The position numbers and the translations under genes are program-made. From Acridotheres tristis (lineage: Eukaryota > Chordata > Aves > Passeriformes > Sturnidae): 64,000 bases of DNA. The DNA is taken from contig CM072887.1 of NCBI GenBank assembly GCA_037013685.1, forward strand, positions 47,729,154 to 47,793,153. The letters run 5' to 3'. Below are positions 26,111 through 39,740 of the stretch, piece by piece. Below the pieces are notes generated by a model. The model was not told the origin of the DNA. It ran no database searches and saw nothing but the letters and a program-made list of their open reading frames with translations. Position 1 is the first letter of the stretch. Every line of letters begins with the position of its first letter.

Positions 26111-28637
26111 CTATGTAAAATGAATATATTACTGTTAAGAAAGAAGTTTTCACCTTTACTTCAAGAACAAATTATTCTCAATACAATGTCTTTACAGTTT
26201 TGCCATTAGATTGTTCCATTCAGTTTCTGCAAGATCATTCAAGCTCCATGGCGTTAGTTTAAAAAGGCTGACTTAAAAATGAATATAAAATTTTTAAAAT
26301 TATTTTTCTATTAAGAACTCTAAAATTTCCTGTTTTAAGAAAATTATCTTAAATTAATATCTGCTTTTTAAAAGCAAATATCATTTTCCCAATACATTTT
26401 TCAGTGACCATAAAAAATGAGAAGAAGGCAAAAAATGGACAGTTAAAGGAAAAACTTGCCATTAAACATTACTATGCAAATAATTTGTTTTAAAGTCAGC
26501 TGAAAATAAGCAGTAATAGCCCAAAAACCATCCAAAATGAAAGCTGATACATGAAATCTCTCCCACTGAGCACAAATATTTTGGCTGATTTCAGGTCCTG
26601 AATAATAAATAAAAGAAATCAATCAAACACTATATTGGTCAGTCATTTTTCTCTGAGTGGGATCCTGGATTTTGTGCAAATCAACATGAATAAGTCCAAA
26701 CCCCAGGAAACTGTATTTATGACCCCTGGCAACTCAGAAACACCCCATGTGGGGAAAGCGAGCATAGCATTAGAGAGACTTTCTAGAGGAAATATTTGTA
26801 TGGTATTGCTGCAGCTTGTCAGGAGGCAAGAAAGTACACAGAAATGTTGGTGTTATCATTTAGGAGCACTTACTTGGCAAGTTTTTCAGGTCAGCTCTGA
26901 GATCACTTGTGATCACTTGTATAGATAGCTCTCCATGTCCAGTTCTACAAGTTGAGACTTCCTAAACAGATTTGTCTTTCATTTCTCCATGCACAAGTGC
27001 TGCTCCTTTGAGCAGAATGCCAGAATTTGTAGCAGAAAGGAGAAATCTGTGACAAAAACCCTCCACATTTAGGCTCCCACTTAAATGGAGGGCAGTATGC
27101 ACTCTGCAGACTGCACATAGCCAGTGTCCTCTCTGACTGCTGTCAAACCCAAAACAATGTCCAGATCCTGGGAAGCATCCCACTGCCCCTTCACATCAGG
27201 AGTAGGCAGCAAGCACTCAAGAGTGATGCCTTGCAAAACTTCTTCATCCTAGGCAAAATGTAAGATCCTGCTTTTCGAAGCACATGATGGAAATCTAACA
27301 ATACAGGTTGGTTTTTTTGATCAGCTCTACTGGGGTACTCCTCTTGCTCCCAATAGGAAGCTTGAAAGCAGGGAGAAGGGCAAGCACTTAGGGATGGCCA
27401 AGGACTTCAGACAATAGTAACAATGAAAGAGCATGAGTCATGTCTATTTAGCAGGTTCATATAAACTTTTTCTTGTTGGCTGGAAACTCTTCCCCATTAA
27501 CTAATTGACTTATAAGAAAAAAAAGGTGGAGAGACATAATTGTCTTATGAGGCAATAGTAAGAGTTCATTCCTAGGCAATGAGTGATGCTGTTCCACGGT
27601 GCCACCCTAAAAATAAATTTATAGGGAAGTAGCCATCATTCCAATTTGAAGTTACATTTGTAAATAAATGTTAGATTTTGAGATCCCACAAATTCTTTAT
27701 TAGTTATTGAGTCTAGTGCCAGTTCCTATCTTTCCTGTCTTTCTAATGCCCACAGAAGTAAATAAAGTTCAGTTTAGAAGAATGTATGATCTGAGGAAAG
27801 TTGCTGTTTGAAGATGTGTGAAGCAGTTTTCAAATGACCTTTTCATGTCAGGCACTAACAGGAACTGGTAGCATTAATTCAAAGCAACGGTGAAGAATGT
27901 GCTGAAACTGGTGGACAGAGTCAGCTCCAGTTCTTCACTATCTCCTCCACAGTCCCATCAGCCGATGTAGAGGCAGCTGTGCCCCTGAGGAAAGTGAAAT
28001 TCACTGTATAGACCACTTCCAGCTGGTAAGTGCCCCAATGGAAGGTGCTGGAGCCAATCCTAACATAAAGCAAGGCCAGGGTCCCTCCAGCTGACCAAAG
28101 GTTAAATCAAGAATCTGTGAGCACAGATATGCCTTACAGCACCTTGTTCTTGGTTGCACTGCATGATGAGAAAATATACGTCAGATTCACTCATGGTTTT
28201 GGTATAAACATAATCAGATAATCAAAGTTCTACCGATTGAAAGGAGGAAATGACATTTGCATTCAGGAACTCTGTTTTATCTACCTCTGCACACAAATAA
28301 CTGCATGCTAAAAATATGAGAAAAAATACCAAAAGAAATATCATTTTCCAGCAAAAACATGTTCCTTATTGTTGAGTGACTAATTGATTTTTTTCCCTGC
28401 AGCATAATACAATTATTGGAAATTGTAAAGCAATAACAAAGACTCTCTCCACATAAAATGCTTAGAGGATAAGAAATCAAAGTCAGGAAAAGAACAACTG
28501 CTTGAGGCGTAGGTCATCTGTTGTGGTGTAGAATGTTCTAACTACATTAACTTTGTTGTAAACCTGAAACTTCTAATTGCAAATAAGGCCAGATGTGAGT
28601 TGAACTTAGGTGAATTCAGAGCACTGTCAAAGAAATT

Positions 28638-28652
28638 AAAAAAAAAAAAAAA
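28638..28652 (+). repeat. Poly-A run (15 A)
   Basis: An uninterrupted A run followed by TAAAAGAGG. No retrocopy body is recognisable upstream. Confidence 0.85.
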
Positions 28653-30790
28653 TAAAAGAGGATGTGACAAGACAGAAAGTCCACAATTGTACTAAGAAAT
28701 GATTTTCCAGTTTCTATTATCTATTTTCCACGGTCATTTTTCACAGCAGAGCACAAATGCTGTCATGATAGGCAACACCTGCATCCCTGGGCAGTCATCC
28801 TTAGGTGGTTTCTGCTGTGATCCTGTCTTCTACCAAGTAGCTACTGTTTAATTCAGTGCTGCCCTGCATTTCAATGGCCATTTATGTCTGTGCAGTCTGG
28901 CTGGAAAATACTAAAAATACCATGAGGGAATGAATGCAGGATTATAATTTGGTCGTGATTTGCCTATCTTTGTGCCTGATGTAGCTCATGGAGGGGAGAG
29001 AAGAAAGGGGCTGTGGCAGTGCCCTGTTAATTTTTGGATGCTGCTACTGCTGTTATCCATCCCTGCACTTTACAGAAAAGAAGATGACTATGCCAACCAC
29101 ATTGAACATCAGAACATAAGTCAAGAACCATAAGATAAAAGGAATTAAATGTTCTATTGGGAAGTATTGAGATGTCAAATTACTCAGACTGGAATGCAGT
29201 TTCTGTGTTTGACATACCTGTTTACTGATATTCTGACTTACTGCCTTTGGCAAAAGAATTAACAAAACATACAACCATACTTAGCTGCAAAATGAATGTT
29301 TCTGTAGGTTTGGGGTTTTGTTTTTCCCCAGTAAGCTGTTATATTTGCCTTTAAGCTTAATCAAGACTTAACAAGCTGTTGTTTGTGAAGTGCCTGAAAA
29401 AGCTCACCATTATTAGCATGCATGACACTAGCAATCCTTTTGATGCCATTTCTTATTTTGTCTTCAAGTTTACTGAATAACAAAAGGCCACATCAACAAA
29501 GCAGCCATGAAGAAGGAAGGAGTGAGAGTGAAAAAATGAAGGAGTGAGCAACAAAGGGCAGACACTGGGAAAATAAATCTTAGCTTTGTGAATTGCACCA
29601 GTATTTTTGCACTTGCTTTCACTCACAGATCCAAAATTTATGTTGCAGAAGGAATGAGGAAAACCACCATAAAGAAAATACAACATTGGATTGCAATCTA
29701 TTAAAAAGTTTTCTTGGCTAGGTTTCAAACAGACCTTTGCAAAGATATTAAACTTAGTATCTCCTAGGAGCCTAAAAAAAAAAATTCACTCTAATCAACA
29801 AGATGTTGTTCAGCAGTTTCAGCCAAAGTTGAAAAATTTAATTGCTTGCATTTGGCCATTCCTAATGCCAGTTCTAAGCAAAAATGTGATCAGTGCCACA
29901 CACTTTGGGCACAAGTTTGTTTACACACCTTGCCCATCATTCCCTGTGAAAAACATGTGGGTGTCCCTTGCCCACTTGCCTTTTTGTCCAGTGGTTCTGT
30001 CTCCAGCTTTAATTAATTCTTCAGAATTTAGGACTTCAAATCACTAGAGTAGTTCAAGGTATATTCAAGGAGCTGTTTCAATCCGTCGATAAAATCATCT
30101 GAGATAGCAGTTTCTAAGCTCTCACGCTCCTGTGAGAGCTCTGACTTCCTACTGGAGCCTGCTCTGGTTGGAGCTGCCACCACTGGCAGTGCTGCAGATC
30201 AAAGGTTCACGTTATCAGAGTATTTTTCATTGAATACTTAATCTACTTAGCCCATACTTTTAACTCCCTCAATGCATCGCACAAAGTCCTGCAGGAATAT
30301 TAGAAACTTTCATTTCCACTGGCTCTTCTTTACTGATTCTTTGGGTTAAAGGCAACTAAAGAAGCTAACAGACTCTGTATGAGAGTATACAAACTCACAG
30401 GCATTACTTTAATTAAATAAGCTGCTTATTCTTCCTTTTATTATCTTTTCTACAGAACACAATCAGTATTTTAACTGTGCGAGTGGGAGTTCAGACTAGC
30501 ATGTGCTCCAGTAAGTGGCTGTGTTTCCATTTCAACACAAATAATAGCAGCAGCCAAAGTTAACACAGGTTTTCACTTCTCAGTAATTTTTTCAAATATT
30601 TTAGGATTTACTCTGGACAAGCTATTTCCTGAACATACTATTCTTTTTATAAAGATTGGACCACATTCTGCAGTCATTTCAAAAAATAATTTTCATTAAT
30701 TTCTCTTATGTTTTAAAAATATATAACTGTAAATTGTATATTCCTAACAATTTATAGACGCTGAGACTTCTCTGACCAGCCTGGTTTGTT

Positions 30791-30860
30791 TTGTAGACTG
30801 GACTGACAATTCAGAAATTTTTGTAGGCTACACTGACAATGTGGAAAATAATGTAGAGTG
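30791..30860. repeat. 30-bp imperfect tandem repeat, about 2.3 copies
   Basis: Copy 1 (30791-30820) and copy 2 (30821-30850) both begin TTGTAG and share ACTGACAAT at the same offset. A third copy starts with ATGTAGAGTG at 30851. The copies differ at about 8 of 30 positions, so it is an old duplication. Confidence 0.7.
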
Positions 30861-33447
30861 TTTCAAAAAATGTAAATGCCAGAGTATGTTTCATGACTGT
30901 CAAGGAGGTTCTGCCAGTTTTGGTTGTGCATCAATAGTTTTGTATTAGATGTTACTTTGAAGCTGTTTTTCAGGCATACATATTCAAGGAGATATACATT
31001 TGGAATGTTTCGCTGGGCAAAATATTTTCTCATAACCATTAATCCAAAACACAGCCCCAGAGAGAAACCAGTCTTTGCTCTATTTTAGAGTCTTGACCTG
31101 GCTCCAGAAACACCCTCAAAGGGACTCATTCCTTACAGATCTTGATAAGAATCATCCAAATCTCCAGAAGAAACTGATTCCATAAGGGTTAAAACTAATG
31201 CTCTGCTAAGAGCTCAAGCCTTGAATAAAGTCCTGAGCTGCTTTTCAGGATTTTAAGTAGTTAGTTACTAGCACAAGTTTGCTTTAATCTTCTAATCATT
31301 CAATAAAGCGTTTCTTGTCATTCTTATGTATTGTTATTGGTTTTTGTTTGCTGACAACTTATTTTCACAACTTCTCTTCTCAGATGGTCTTCAAGGGAGG
31401 AGAAAACGATTCTGAACAAGCTACTGGGATCTGAATTCATGGTACTGAGGTGAGACTAATATGTTCTCTGAAATAGATAGTTGCCATTTGCAAGCCTTTC
31501 TCCAGCTCATCCTCTTAAAGAAAAATGAAGATATAAGAAAATCATCTTTGAACTGATCAGTCATTATATTAAATTTTCCCTTTTGTTGCACTCATAATGT
31601 TATCAATTTATTCAAAACAAACACATACATGTATTCATGCAGAAAAGTGAATGTGTTTCTGAAGGAAGCATTAAAGGAGCCCGGAAGTTTATTGTACTTT
31701 CTTCTTTTTGTACCTAATGTAGGAGGCAATGTTTACCAAAGAAATACTTTATAAACAATTCAAAATTAGAATTAGTCTCAAATGATACAGAGTTGAATAA
31801 CATATAAAAAGGCTGGTTTTTTTTCTGGATGACTCTGACACTGACCCCTCGGTGGAGATGCTAAAAATTCGAATACTGCAATCTTTGGAAAAGCTGGAAT
31901 AGGATATTCTGTATTTTTACAGATTGTCTCTTTTTACTTGGTTAACCCAAATTAATCTGCCCTTCATTGGCAGATTCTAATTTGGTATAAATGCTTAATA
32001 TGGGAAGCCTTAAAATTTCTTACTTTTTGGTTTTGGGTTTAGATCACATGTCTTGAATGTCTTACAGATAAGAAAATTGAGACAAGACGAAAAAGCTGAA
32101 AAGTAAACTGTACGTGGGAGATCTGACACTAACTTCTCCCAAGACTCAAACCATTTGTTTGCAAAAGTAAAAGGGAGAATGTGCTGAATTTTCTCATTTT
32201 GTAGATAGCGTTTGTAGGCAATGACACCCCAGTGAGCTGAACCACAGAAAATGTAGATGGTTACAAGTTTGTAGCACACTACTGCGAGTGACATATGCAG
32301 AGGCAACCTTCATGCCTTACTCCCCTTCCTTTTGATAGGACCATGCCCCTCACCACTCTCAAAACTCCTCTCTTTCACTGGAAAATAACTGGCAAAGTTC
32401 CAAAATTAAGAAGAAAAATATCCCTAGACCTCTAAAATAGAACAGGCTGGGGAACCATCAGAGCCCCTCTGCTACTGTTTAAAATTAATGTTTCACTCAG
32501 AGAAGAGATAAGAGCTGGAGCTTATCAACCCAGGGATAACTTAAAAGACTTTCCCTTCTTTGATCTTAGCAAGAACCCATTTATTCTTCTGTGCATCAGC
32601 AGTAAATATCCTGGAAGATCCACAGCTACTGTCATTGAAGGGGCGACTGATGTTTAAAACCAAAGTTCATCTTCACTGCTAAGTGTCATTGCAGCAAATA
32701 TACTAAACTTATGGAAACACTGATTGGAAAGGATTTACATCAGTTAGTTGCTGGAGGTATGTTATAATACTGATTTGTAATTCAGAACAGAAATGTTTCC
32801 AGAGCTGTGTGGTAACAAACTGTCAGTAGTCCTCAAAAATGTAGGGAATGTAGCTGCACAAGTTCCAATCATTACCTTGTATAGTAGGTCTGAATTTTGA
32901 ACTGAGTTATCCCGAGATACACTGGAAAAGGTATGCTCAGCCACCTGCATGCTTCTATTTTAAACTATTTAATTTATATGGCATAAAACGATGAGTAAAG
33001 TGAATAGAAAAGTAATAGAATGAGGAAAAGACTACCAAACGAAAAAGCCTATGGCAGGTGGGAGGGGGGACAGAACTCTGAAATGCGAAATCAAACACAT
33101 CCCAGAAAATTTACCAGCTTATCAGAAGAATTTTTAAGGGAAATGGGTATATGCCTGAGAAGGCACGAGACTGTCCTCTCATAAATATATCTGCAATGAG
33201 AATCTGTGTTTCAGAGCAAAAAAGAATTTTCAGAGCAAAGCAACTGTGCCATGTAGGTTATCATGATTTCTTAACTTCAATGAAGTGATTTGTATCAGCG
33301 ACGAATTGATTTCAGACAGGAGACATGCATGGTTATTGTGCCCTAAGGTTGTCACAAGAGTCAAGTTAATTAGTAAAGAAGTTGAGTTTAACTGATAGTT
33401 AAGTATTCCAAATGCCATGCAAAATATTTGTGGATAAATTTGTTCAC

Positions 33448-33478
33448 CTGATAATTGGGTTAATCTGATAACTGGGTT
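33448..33478. repeat. 14-bp direct repeat
   Basis: CTGATAATTGGGTT (33448-33461) and CTGATAACTGGGTT (33465-33478) differ by one base, with a 17-bp period. Confidence 0.8.
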
Positions 33479-34342
33479 CTACAAGCATAACTAAGGTCAC
33501 GTTCTCCAGCACAATCTCCAAAATAGCAGTATATTTTACATCTGTTGGTCATCTTTTGCAAAAAAAAATATATATACAAACATAAAAAAGGATTTAAAAA
33601 TGCTGGGAAGATTTTATTTCTGGTTTTCTTCTTTGAATTAACTTAGAGCATTAACTGTGACTCTTCATTTCTTCTAAAATAAGTATGTGACTTCTCGGTA
33701 TAACCTTACTATACCATCTTAGTTTTGAACCTAATAAAAGTAACAGATATAAATAAAACCTGCTCTAATTATGATCTATCAGATAGCTGACAGGCATGAA
33801 AATAAGAGCAGAGTGATAGTTTCACAGTTTCCAACAGATGACACTACTGGTAAATATGTTGTGAACTTTAATGAGTATTGAATTTCTCCTAGTTTTCTAG
33901 CTTATCTTTTGCAGTGCTGTCCTTTCACTGTGGAAGCTAGAGAAAAACAAAAAACCAAATGGCTAGGAATATTTTAAACTTCAGTTTAGCAAACCAAGTT
34001 CTGGAAATTTCTTGCACTGTTCCCTTGGCAGTTATCATTTCCAGATGAACTAACATGAAATATGTCTTGGTCTGACGTGTGTTTAGTTGATTTTACATCA
34101 GAGGAACTCACTGAGAGAACTTATTCAATATTATCACAAGTGAGATTAAAAGCCTGTCTTAGTTGACCTTAGTCAAACATCAAGAGCAGCAAGATGTCTT
34201 CACTTGGACTACAGCTAAATTGTTTTCATAATGGATTTTATCAATTGAATTAATTTTCATGTCTAAGCAGGATTTAACGAGTCATATTTGCACCTATCAT
34301 CCAGTTTAGCAATCATCAACCAATTAGAAGTGCAGTATTTCA

Positions 34343-34630
34343 CCGAATCATAGACTCATGGAATGGTTAGTGTTGGAAGACCTTACCATGTAGTTCCAAC
34401 CCCTCTGCCATGGGCAGGGAGACCTTCCACTAACCAGGTTGCTCAAGGGCCCATGCAAACTGGACTGGAACATGTCTAGGGATGTGGCATCCACCAGTCC
34501 TCTGGGCAAGCTGATCCAGACCCTCACCACCCTCACAATAAAGAATTTCTTCCTAATACCTAATCTAAACCAACCCTCTTTCTGTTTAAAACCATTGGCC
34601 CTTGTCCTATCTCTGCACGCCTTTGTGTTT
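34343..34630 (-). mobile_element. CR1 LINE 3' fragment
   Basis: Read on the plus strand it begins CGAATCATAG, followed by 'ATGGAATGGTTAGTGTTGGAAGACC' and 'GTTCCAACCCCTCTGCCATGGGCAGGGA'. These are the classic reverse complement of the CR1 3' end. The rest (CAGGTTGCTCAAGGGCCCAT, AAGAATTTCTTCCTAATACC, GGCCCTTGTCCTATC) follows the CR1 consensus in order. It is 5'-truncated and not coding. The open frames at 34348-34536 and 34439-34645 are shadows of it. Confidence 0.95.
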
Positions 34631-37600
34631 CCTGTATTTAAGTGACAGAGTCTAGATGAAAAAATTTGAGAAGCAGCTTTTTAATATTTTTAAAATTTTG
34701 CTTAAATGACAAAGATAATGTCTCAGTAAGCTGGGGCAGTCTCTTTTTTCTACCCCAGACAAAGGTTATGGTTACAATATTTACATATATATTGGCATTG
34801 AGTACCTACCCATATGTTTTGTCTTCTCTGGAAAGTAGCCACTCATATAAAAATTTTTATATGTTTGCTCAGCATAAACAAAAATCTCTCACTGTAACTC
34901 AGAGGTACTTTTTTATTCTCAGCAGAAATGTCACAGACTTCACTAGCCTGTACTCTGAGAAGGAGACTCTCCTATATCGTGGTTCATTAGGTAATTTTTC
35001 TGTTGGTGGGATTGTTTGGCAGTCTTTGAAATATATTATACTTTCCCTAGCAATTATTTCTCTTTTCAGAGCTGCCAGATTCCAGCTTTCAACAGGTCCT
35101 AGATACATATCCCAAAATATTTTACAATTAAGAAATTTTCTAATTTTTTTTACCTGAAAGTCTGGAAAAACAACTTACAAGCCATTACTCTACTTGTTTT
35201 TATTGTAGCATCACATAAAACTGCCTTTGTTTGTAAAAATCCTGCCTAAAGGCCTCTGGGAATCTTCTGACATAGTCCAGTGGAGGAGTAATCAGAGGGC
35301 TGAAAGTGATTAAAGAGACAAACCTAGGTAAAGGAAAGAAAGGTTCTTGAGAGTCATTTTGCTTGTCTGAAAGGGAAAAGGCCAAACAAACACAAAAGTA
35401 ATGCTAAGTGATACAATGGAAAGAAAAGCTAGCCATGTTGTGGGGAATGCAATTAAATGTCTGACTATGCTCCAAGATTATACCTTGCCAATTATCATTC
35501 AAGCTGATAATACACAGAACTGCTCACCAGAGGTCCCGTTCACCTCACTGTCTCATTTTCCTTATCTCTAGGCCAAGAAGGACAAAGATTTCCAAAAACA
35601 TGCATGCTAACAAGGTCACAGGACAATCAGTGACAAGTGAGATAATCATTAGTTTGCAAAATTTGATTTGAAGAAGTAAGGAGCTGAAATTACTGTAGAA
35701 ATGGCAAATCCTTCTGTATCACCTCTTCTGTTTTATTCATTGAAAACCAGAAATTAAGTTTTTCAATTTCTTTAGTGCAATCAGGTATTAAAAATTCTTG
35801 CAATAATCACCCAGGTTATGAGGACAAGACAATCCTGTACCTGTCTGAGAAAGTAAAAGATTTGGAAGTCTACAAGTAAACATTATCTTACAATGATTTG
35901 CTGCTTCCAGTTGTGACATAGTGTATGGACCTGGATATCTAGTAAACTAATCTAATTTAAAATATGTGTATTTTATAATGCAAAAGGTTGGAAAAAATAC
36001 TGCAGATAAAGTGAATAAAACAGATTATTTATTTCTTCATCATTTAGTAAATGTGTTTGAAAAGAAAACATTCGTATTGCTTTAAGATCTAAGGCATCCT
36101 TTAGTCTGAAGATGTATTAAGCACTTCCATAATGATTTCATGTGTATGTATTTATATCCAACAATACTTTTAAACTACTTGGGGTGTATGAATAATTCTT
36201 AGAGGAAGGAAAAAAGTAAAAAAACGAAGGTCCTTGAGTTGAATGCAACCAGAAACACACAATAATAGACCACACTGTAGGAATAGAAATTAGTCAGGTA
36301 GAGAAGGGGTATTTCATGTGGATATCATGAAAGATGTCTCTGCTGCAAGCATATCTTGAACCATTTCTTTAAAGGATGTCCTCCTGAAAAAAAAGACCCA
36401 ATTGATTATTAACCTTGTTAATGAGTATGTGATCAGAAAGCCACACAGAAAACAAGCAAGAATCAAAGCTGGGGCTTTCCTCAGTCAGAAAGTGACTTCA
36501 AGCAGAATGAGCAGTAACTTAAACGCATTTTCCCCAAACACAGTAGCATAGAAGAAAGACAGTTTTGACAATTAAATACTTTGTGTTTTCAAATGTATTT
36601 CCTCCTGTTTATTTGGAGGTATGTACATGTCTAAAGTACAAAAGCAAATGTCAAGAGAATTGTGTTATTTGTTCTGCTGAGCTGTAGAACTGTCCTAAGG
36701 TCAGCCACCAGAGCAAGCTGAGCTGAGTTTCTCTTGGGTGGATTGGTAAGAAATTGCTGTCAGTCTCATAGGTAAAATTTCCTTCTCAATGACTTTAAGA
36801 AAGAGCAATTAAATTGCCTGAGGACATTAGTACAGGGAACATAAGAAATATGAAGTTGCAAGAGCACTGGTTTTCTCCTTTAGCCATAGAATTCAGGTTT
36901 AAGCCAACTGAAGTCCAGCTCCAAGGTCTACCCAAGACTAAGATGAATGGCAAGCAAATACTAAGAACTAACCAACAGCATGAGATATTGATGTCTCAAG
37001 AGGTCTTTGCATGGTCATATTCATCATGGTGTCCAATACAAAAGACAACAGTCAATTTTTTTGACAGCTTCAGATCCAAGTTATTTAGAGTGACACCCTA
37101 TTGATAACCAAATTCACAGGAAAGATTTAAGAGAAATATTTAGTGAAAAGGAAGATTTCCATGAGAGCAGAAGCTCAGAACACTAGCAAACACTTCTGGA
37201 TAAAGCAGACAAAATTATATTCAACAGCCAAATGACCATAATCAGGCTCAAAGATTTATCTGCATCTACTATTATAATATTATACTGCATCTACTATTTC
37301 ATATTTTTAAATGTGCAGAAAGCATATGATGTAGATGACAAAGTTAAAAGTTGATGGGATAGCTATTTCATTTATTTTTTTAATATAGAGTAATGAAGAC
37401 TTTGCTTCAGAGAAAAAGGTAGACAAAGAGAGTTTTTCCATTTTTAAGAATGGAAATACAAGGTAGCTACTGCAATTTTAAATGATGAGATTGCTTAGAA
37501 TTCTCCATGCCTCTCCAATTTATATTTTTAATATGAAATAAAAATCTTCTGCCTTCTAAATCGACTGTCATAGGGCTTATTTTTCCATCACATGCAAAGA

Positions 37601-39529
37601 ATATGAATCATATAAATTTCCATTTGAAATCTTTATTAAGTTACTACAGATATAAAAAGATAATAAACCCAGTTCTATGGCCTTCTCATTCACAGATTTG
37701 TATTGTTCTCACAATTTTTACTGCATTAGGGAACAATATAAGATCTTTCCTATAATTAAATTGTACAGTGAATTTAACATTCCTGTATGTCCACACATTT
37801 TCTTATTGGATACTTTTCCATTTATTAAATAAAATAGCAACATTATAGTAGGAATTAATAGACTTGTATGACCAGCAATTATATGAAATAGTTGGCAGAT
37901 ACTTTCTCTAAGATTTTGTACATTAATATGTGTTATCTTTCAAAAGAAATGCTAAGGAATTTAGTTCATTTTTGCTAGGTATTCTGAAAACATTCCTTGA
38001 AGTAATAAGAAACATTAGATATTCATTTGGTAGTGCACAGACCTTATAAAAATGTTATATTAAAATCTTGATAAAGTTAGTAAAAGATCTTAAAATAGAT
38101 CTTTTGCTTACTTGGAATATACCCTCCAGACATGTCACCTTAACGGATCAAAAATATAAATTAGTGTTTATAGTAATTTGCTTTGGCCTATAAAATTCAT
38201 GCAGTTTTGCGATGCAAAACTGGGTGGAACAAAGAGCTTCAAAATAATGAATTTTGTAGATTTAAAAATGAATTAATTGTAATTAGTTTTAAACTCCTAT
38301 CACCTAGATGTGCCTTTTTCCTCAGAAATAAAGGAAGCCATGCTTCAGAAAGAGTCATAAGAAAATGCCCTGTGCAAAAAGTTTTTGAGTGGGTAACATC
38401 CATCCTTCAACAACAGCCTGCTCTCCAACCTGCCAGGTAACCTAGCACAGATTTTCTGAGCATTTATGAAACATGATAAAGTAGGAAAAAATATCAAAGC
38501 CTCAAGCGAATTTCTTTTTCAAGTTTTCCAGTACACTGTAATAAGGGCAGACTATATTTGATACTCTGCATAGAAGTAACTTACATTGCATTTTTGTCTC
38601 TATAAGGTTTAGGGATGATGTTTAACTTTCTGCTCATTTAACTTTCTTCCACTAACACAGGAGAGCGTTTTCTCATTAACAAAACTATTTTTATAGAGAG
38701 ACAGTCATATATTATTAGACTCTCATACCTCTAGCACTGATAACTGCTGCAGAACCCAACATTTCCAGTGCATAAATGTAAATATAGGAATAAACTTCGG
38801 AGTTAATAATGAAAAAAAAAATGTGAAAGTTCAAAGATTGGGAGTAATATTATAACTCAAATGAAGCTGACATCTGAGGAAAACGTGATCCAACCTGAGC
38901 ACTACATAATTCTGGGAAAAGAAACATTTGACAATGTAATGAAATTGATACAGCCAGAACAAACAAGGTCGTCTTCATAGCACTTCCACAGGGAAATAGG
39001 AGAACTGTTTCAAACGCATTGGTAAAAAGTCTTTTAGGATTTATTTCTTGACTTTTTCAAATCCTTGATAATAGAGAAATTTCAAAATCATCCTGAGCAG
39101 TAGGAGGTTCTTTATCCTTAGCCACAGCTGTGACTTCTGCAGGCAATTTTAAGCTTGGTAATTTAAGAAATATATGAAAAATTACATAGAATGGAAAAGT
39201 CAAGAAATAATTTCCCACCAGGAAAAACACAAGAGTAAAGAGGAAAGGAGGTGGATATAAATAATTAGATTAACCATTAAGGAGGGAACATCACAGACTA
39301 GCATCTCCTCTGAGTTTACATAACAACAGAAAAATAATTATTCCCACGTGAAGAAGGAGAAGGAGCCACAGATGGAAAATACATAATTTCATATGCAAAA
39401 TACAAATAATTTGGGATTTAAAATACTGTTAGAAAGGCTTGATCCTGCATAGTAGTGTGAGAGGCCATCAGGGTGCATGACTTAAATTATTTTTCCTGGT
39501 TTTTCCTATCCATGAGTTGACTTCATTCT
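34631..39529. other. Unique AT-rich noncoding DNA, no gene recognised
   Basis: Next to the CR1 copy is a 163-codon plus-strand open frame (34666-35157) with Phe/Ser/Leu-rich sequence and no recognisable domain; it is probably chance. Further on are a 14-nt direct repeat (CTGCATCTACTATT at 37260-37273 and 37285-37298) and an inverted repeat at 38082-38105. No exon or RNA gene is seen. Confidence 0.6.
38082..38105. other. 9-bp inverted repeat, 6-nt loop
   Basis: AAAAGATCT (38082-38090) and AGATCTTTT (38097-38105) are exact reverse complements around TAAAAT. The DNA here is AT-rich, so chance is possible. Confidence 0.65.
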
Positions 39530-39740
39530 GCTTGTCACGTCCCTGAGGGTGCTGCCAGCCCCCTGGGCCTGACCCAGCTTCCTTGGGGGTCTCCACATGC
39601 TCTGCCCCTTGTCCAGCAGCCAGGGGATGGTGGCCTGTGCTGGGGCCACCTTGGCTGGCCTGCCCTACTCCAGCAGCTGGCCCTTGCCATGCCCTGGTAC
39701 CTGTCTTTCCTCAGACCTGGTCTTCAAAAAGAGTTTTCAT
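39530..39740. other. Isolated GC-rich island, CpG-poor
   Basis: About 200 bp of C/G/T-rich sequence with recurring CTGGCC, CTGCC and CAGCAGC words inside AT-rich DNA. CpG dinucleotides are rare, so it is not a CpG-island promoter. One plus-strand frame stays open from about 39518 to a TGA near 39808 without a starting ATG. The peptide (Gly/Leu/Pro-rich) matches no family I know, and GC richness alone lowers the stop rate. Confidence 0.55.

Larger units (their letters stand above)
23449..34342. other. Unique noncoding DNA, no gene recognised
   Basis: Single-copy AT-rich sequence. Small local duplications lie at 26055-26110, 26896-26916, 30791-30860 and 33448-33478, and a 15-A run at 28638-28652. 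The segment at about 27920-28060 has an exon-like look (an open run ending near CAGCTGGTAAGTG) but no protein I can recognise. Confidence 0.6.

Noticed and set aside
27920..28060. Exon-like open stretch ending near CAGCTGGTAAGTG
   Set aside because: No clear acceptor, no recognisable protein, and a single donor-like GTAAGT is common by chance.
34666..35157. 163-codon plus-strand frame with hydrophobic stretches
   Set aside because: AT-driven Phe/Ser/Leu composition, no domain, and it starts just after a CR1 copy; no evidence of coding.
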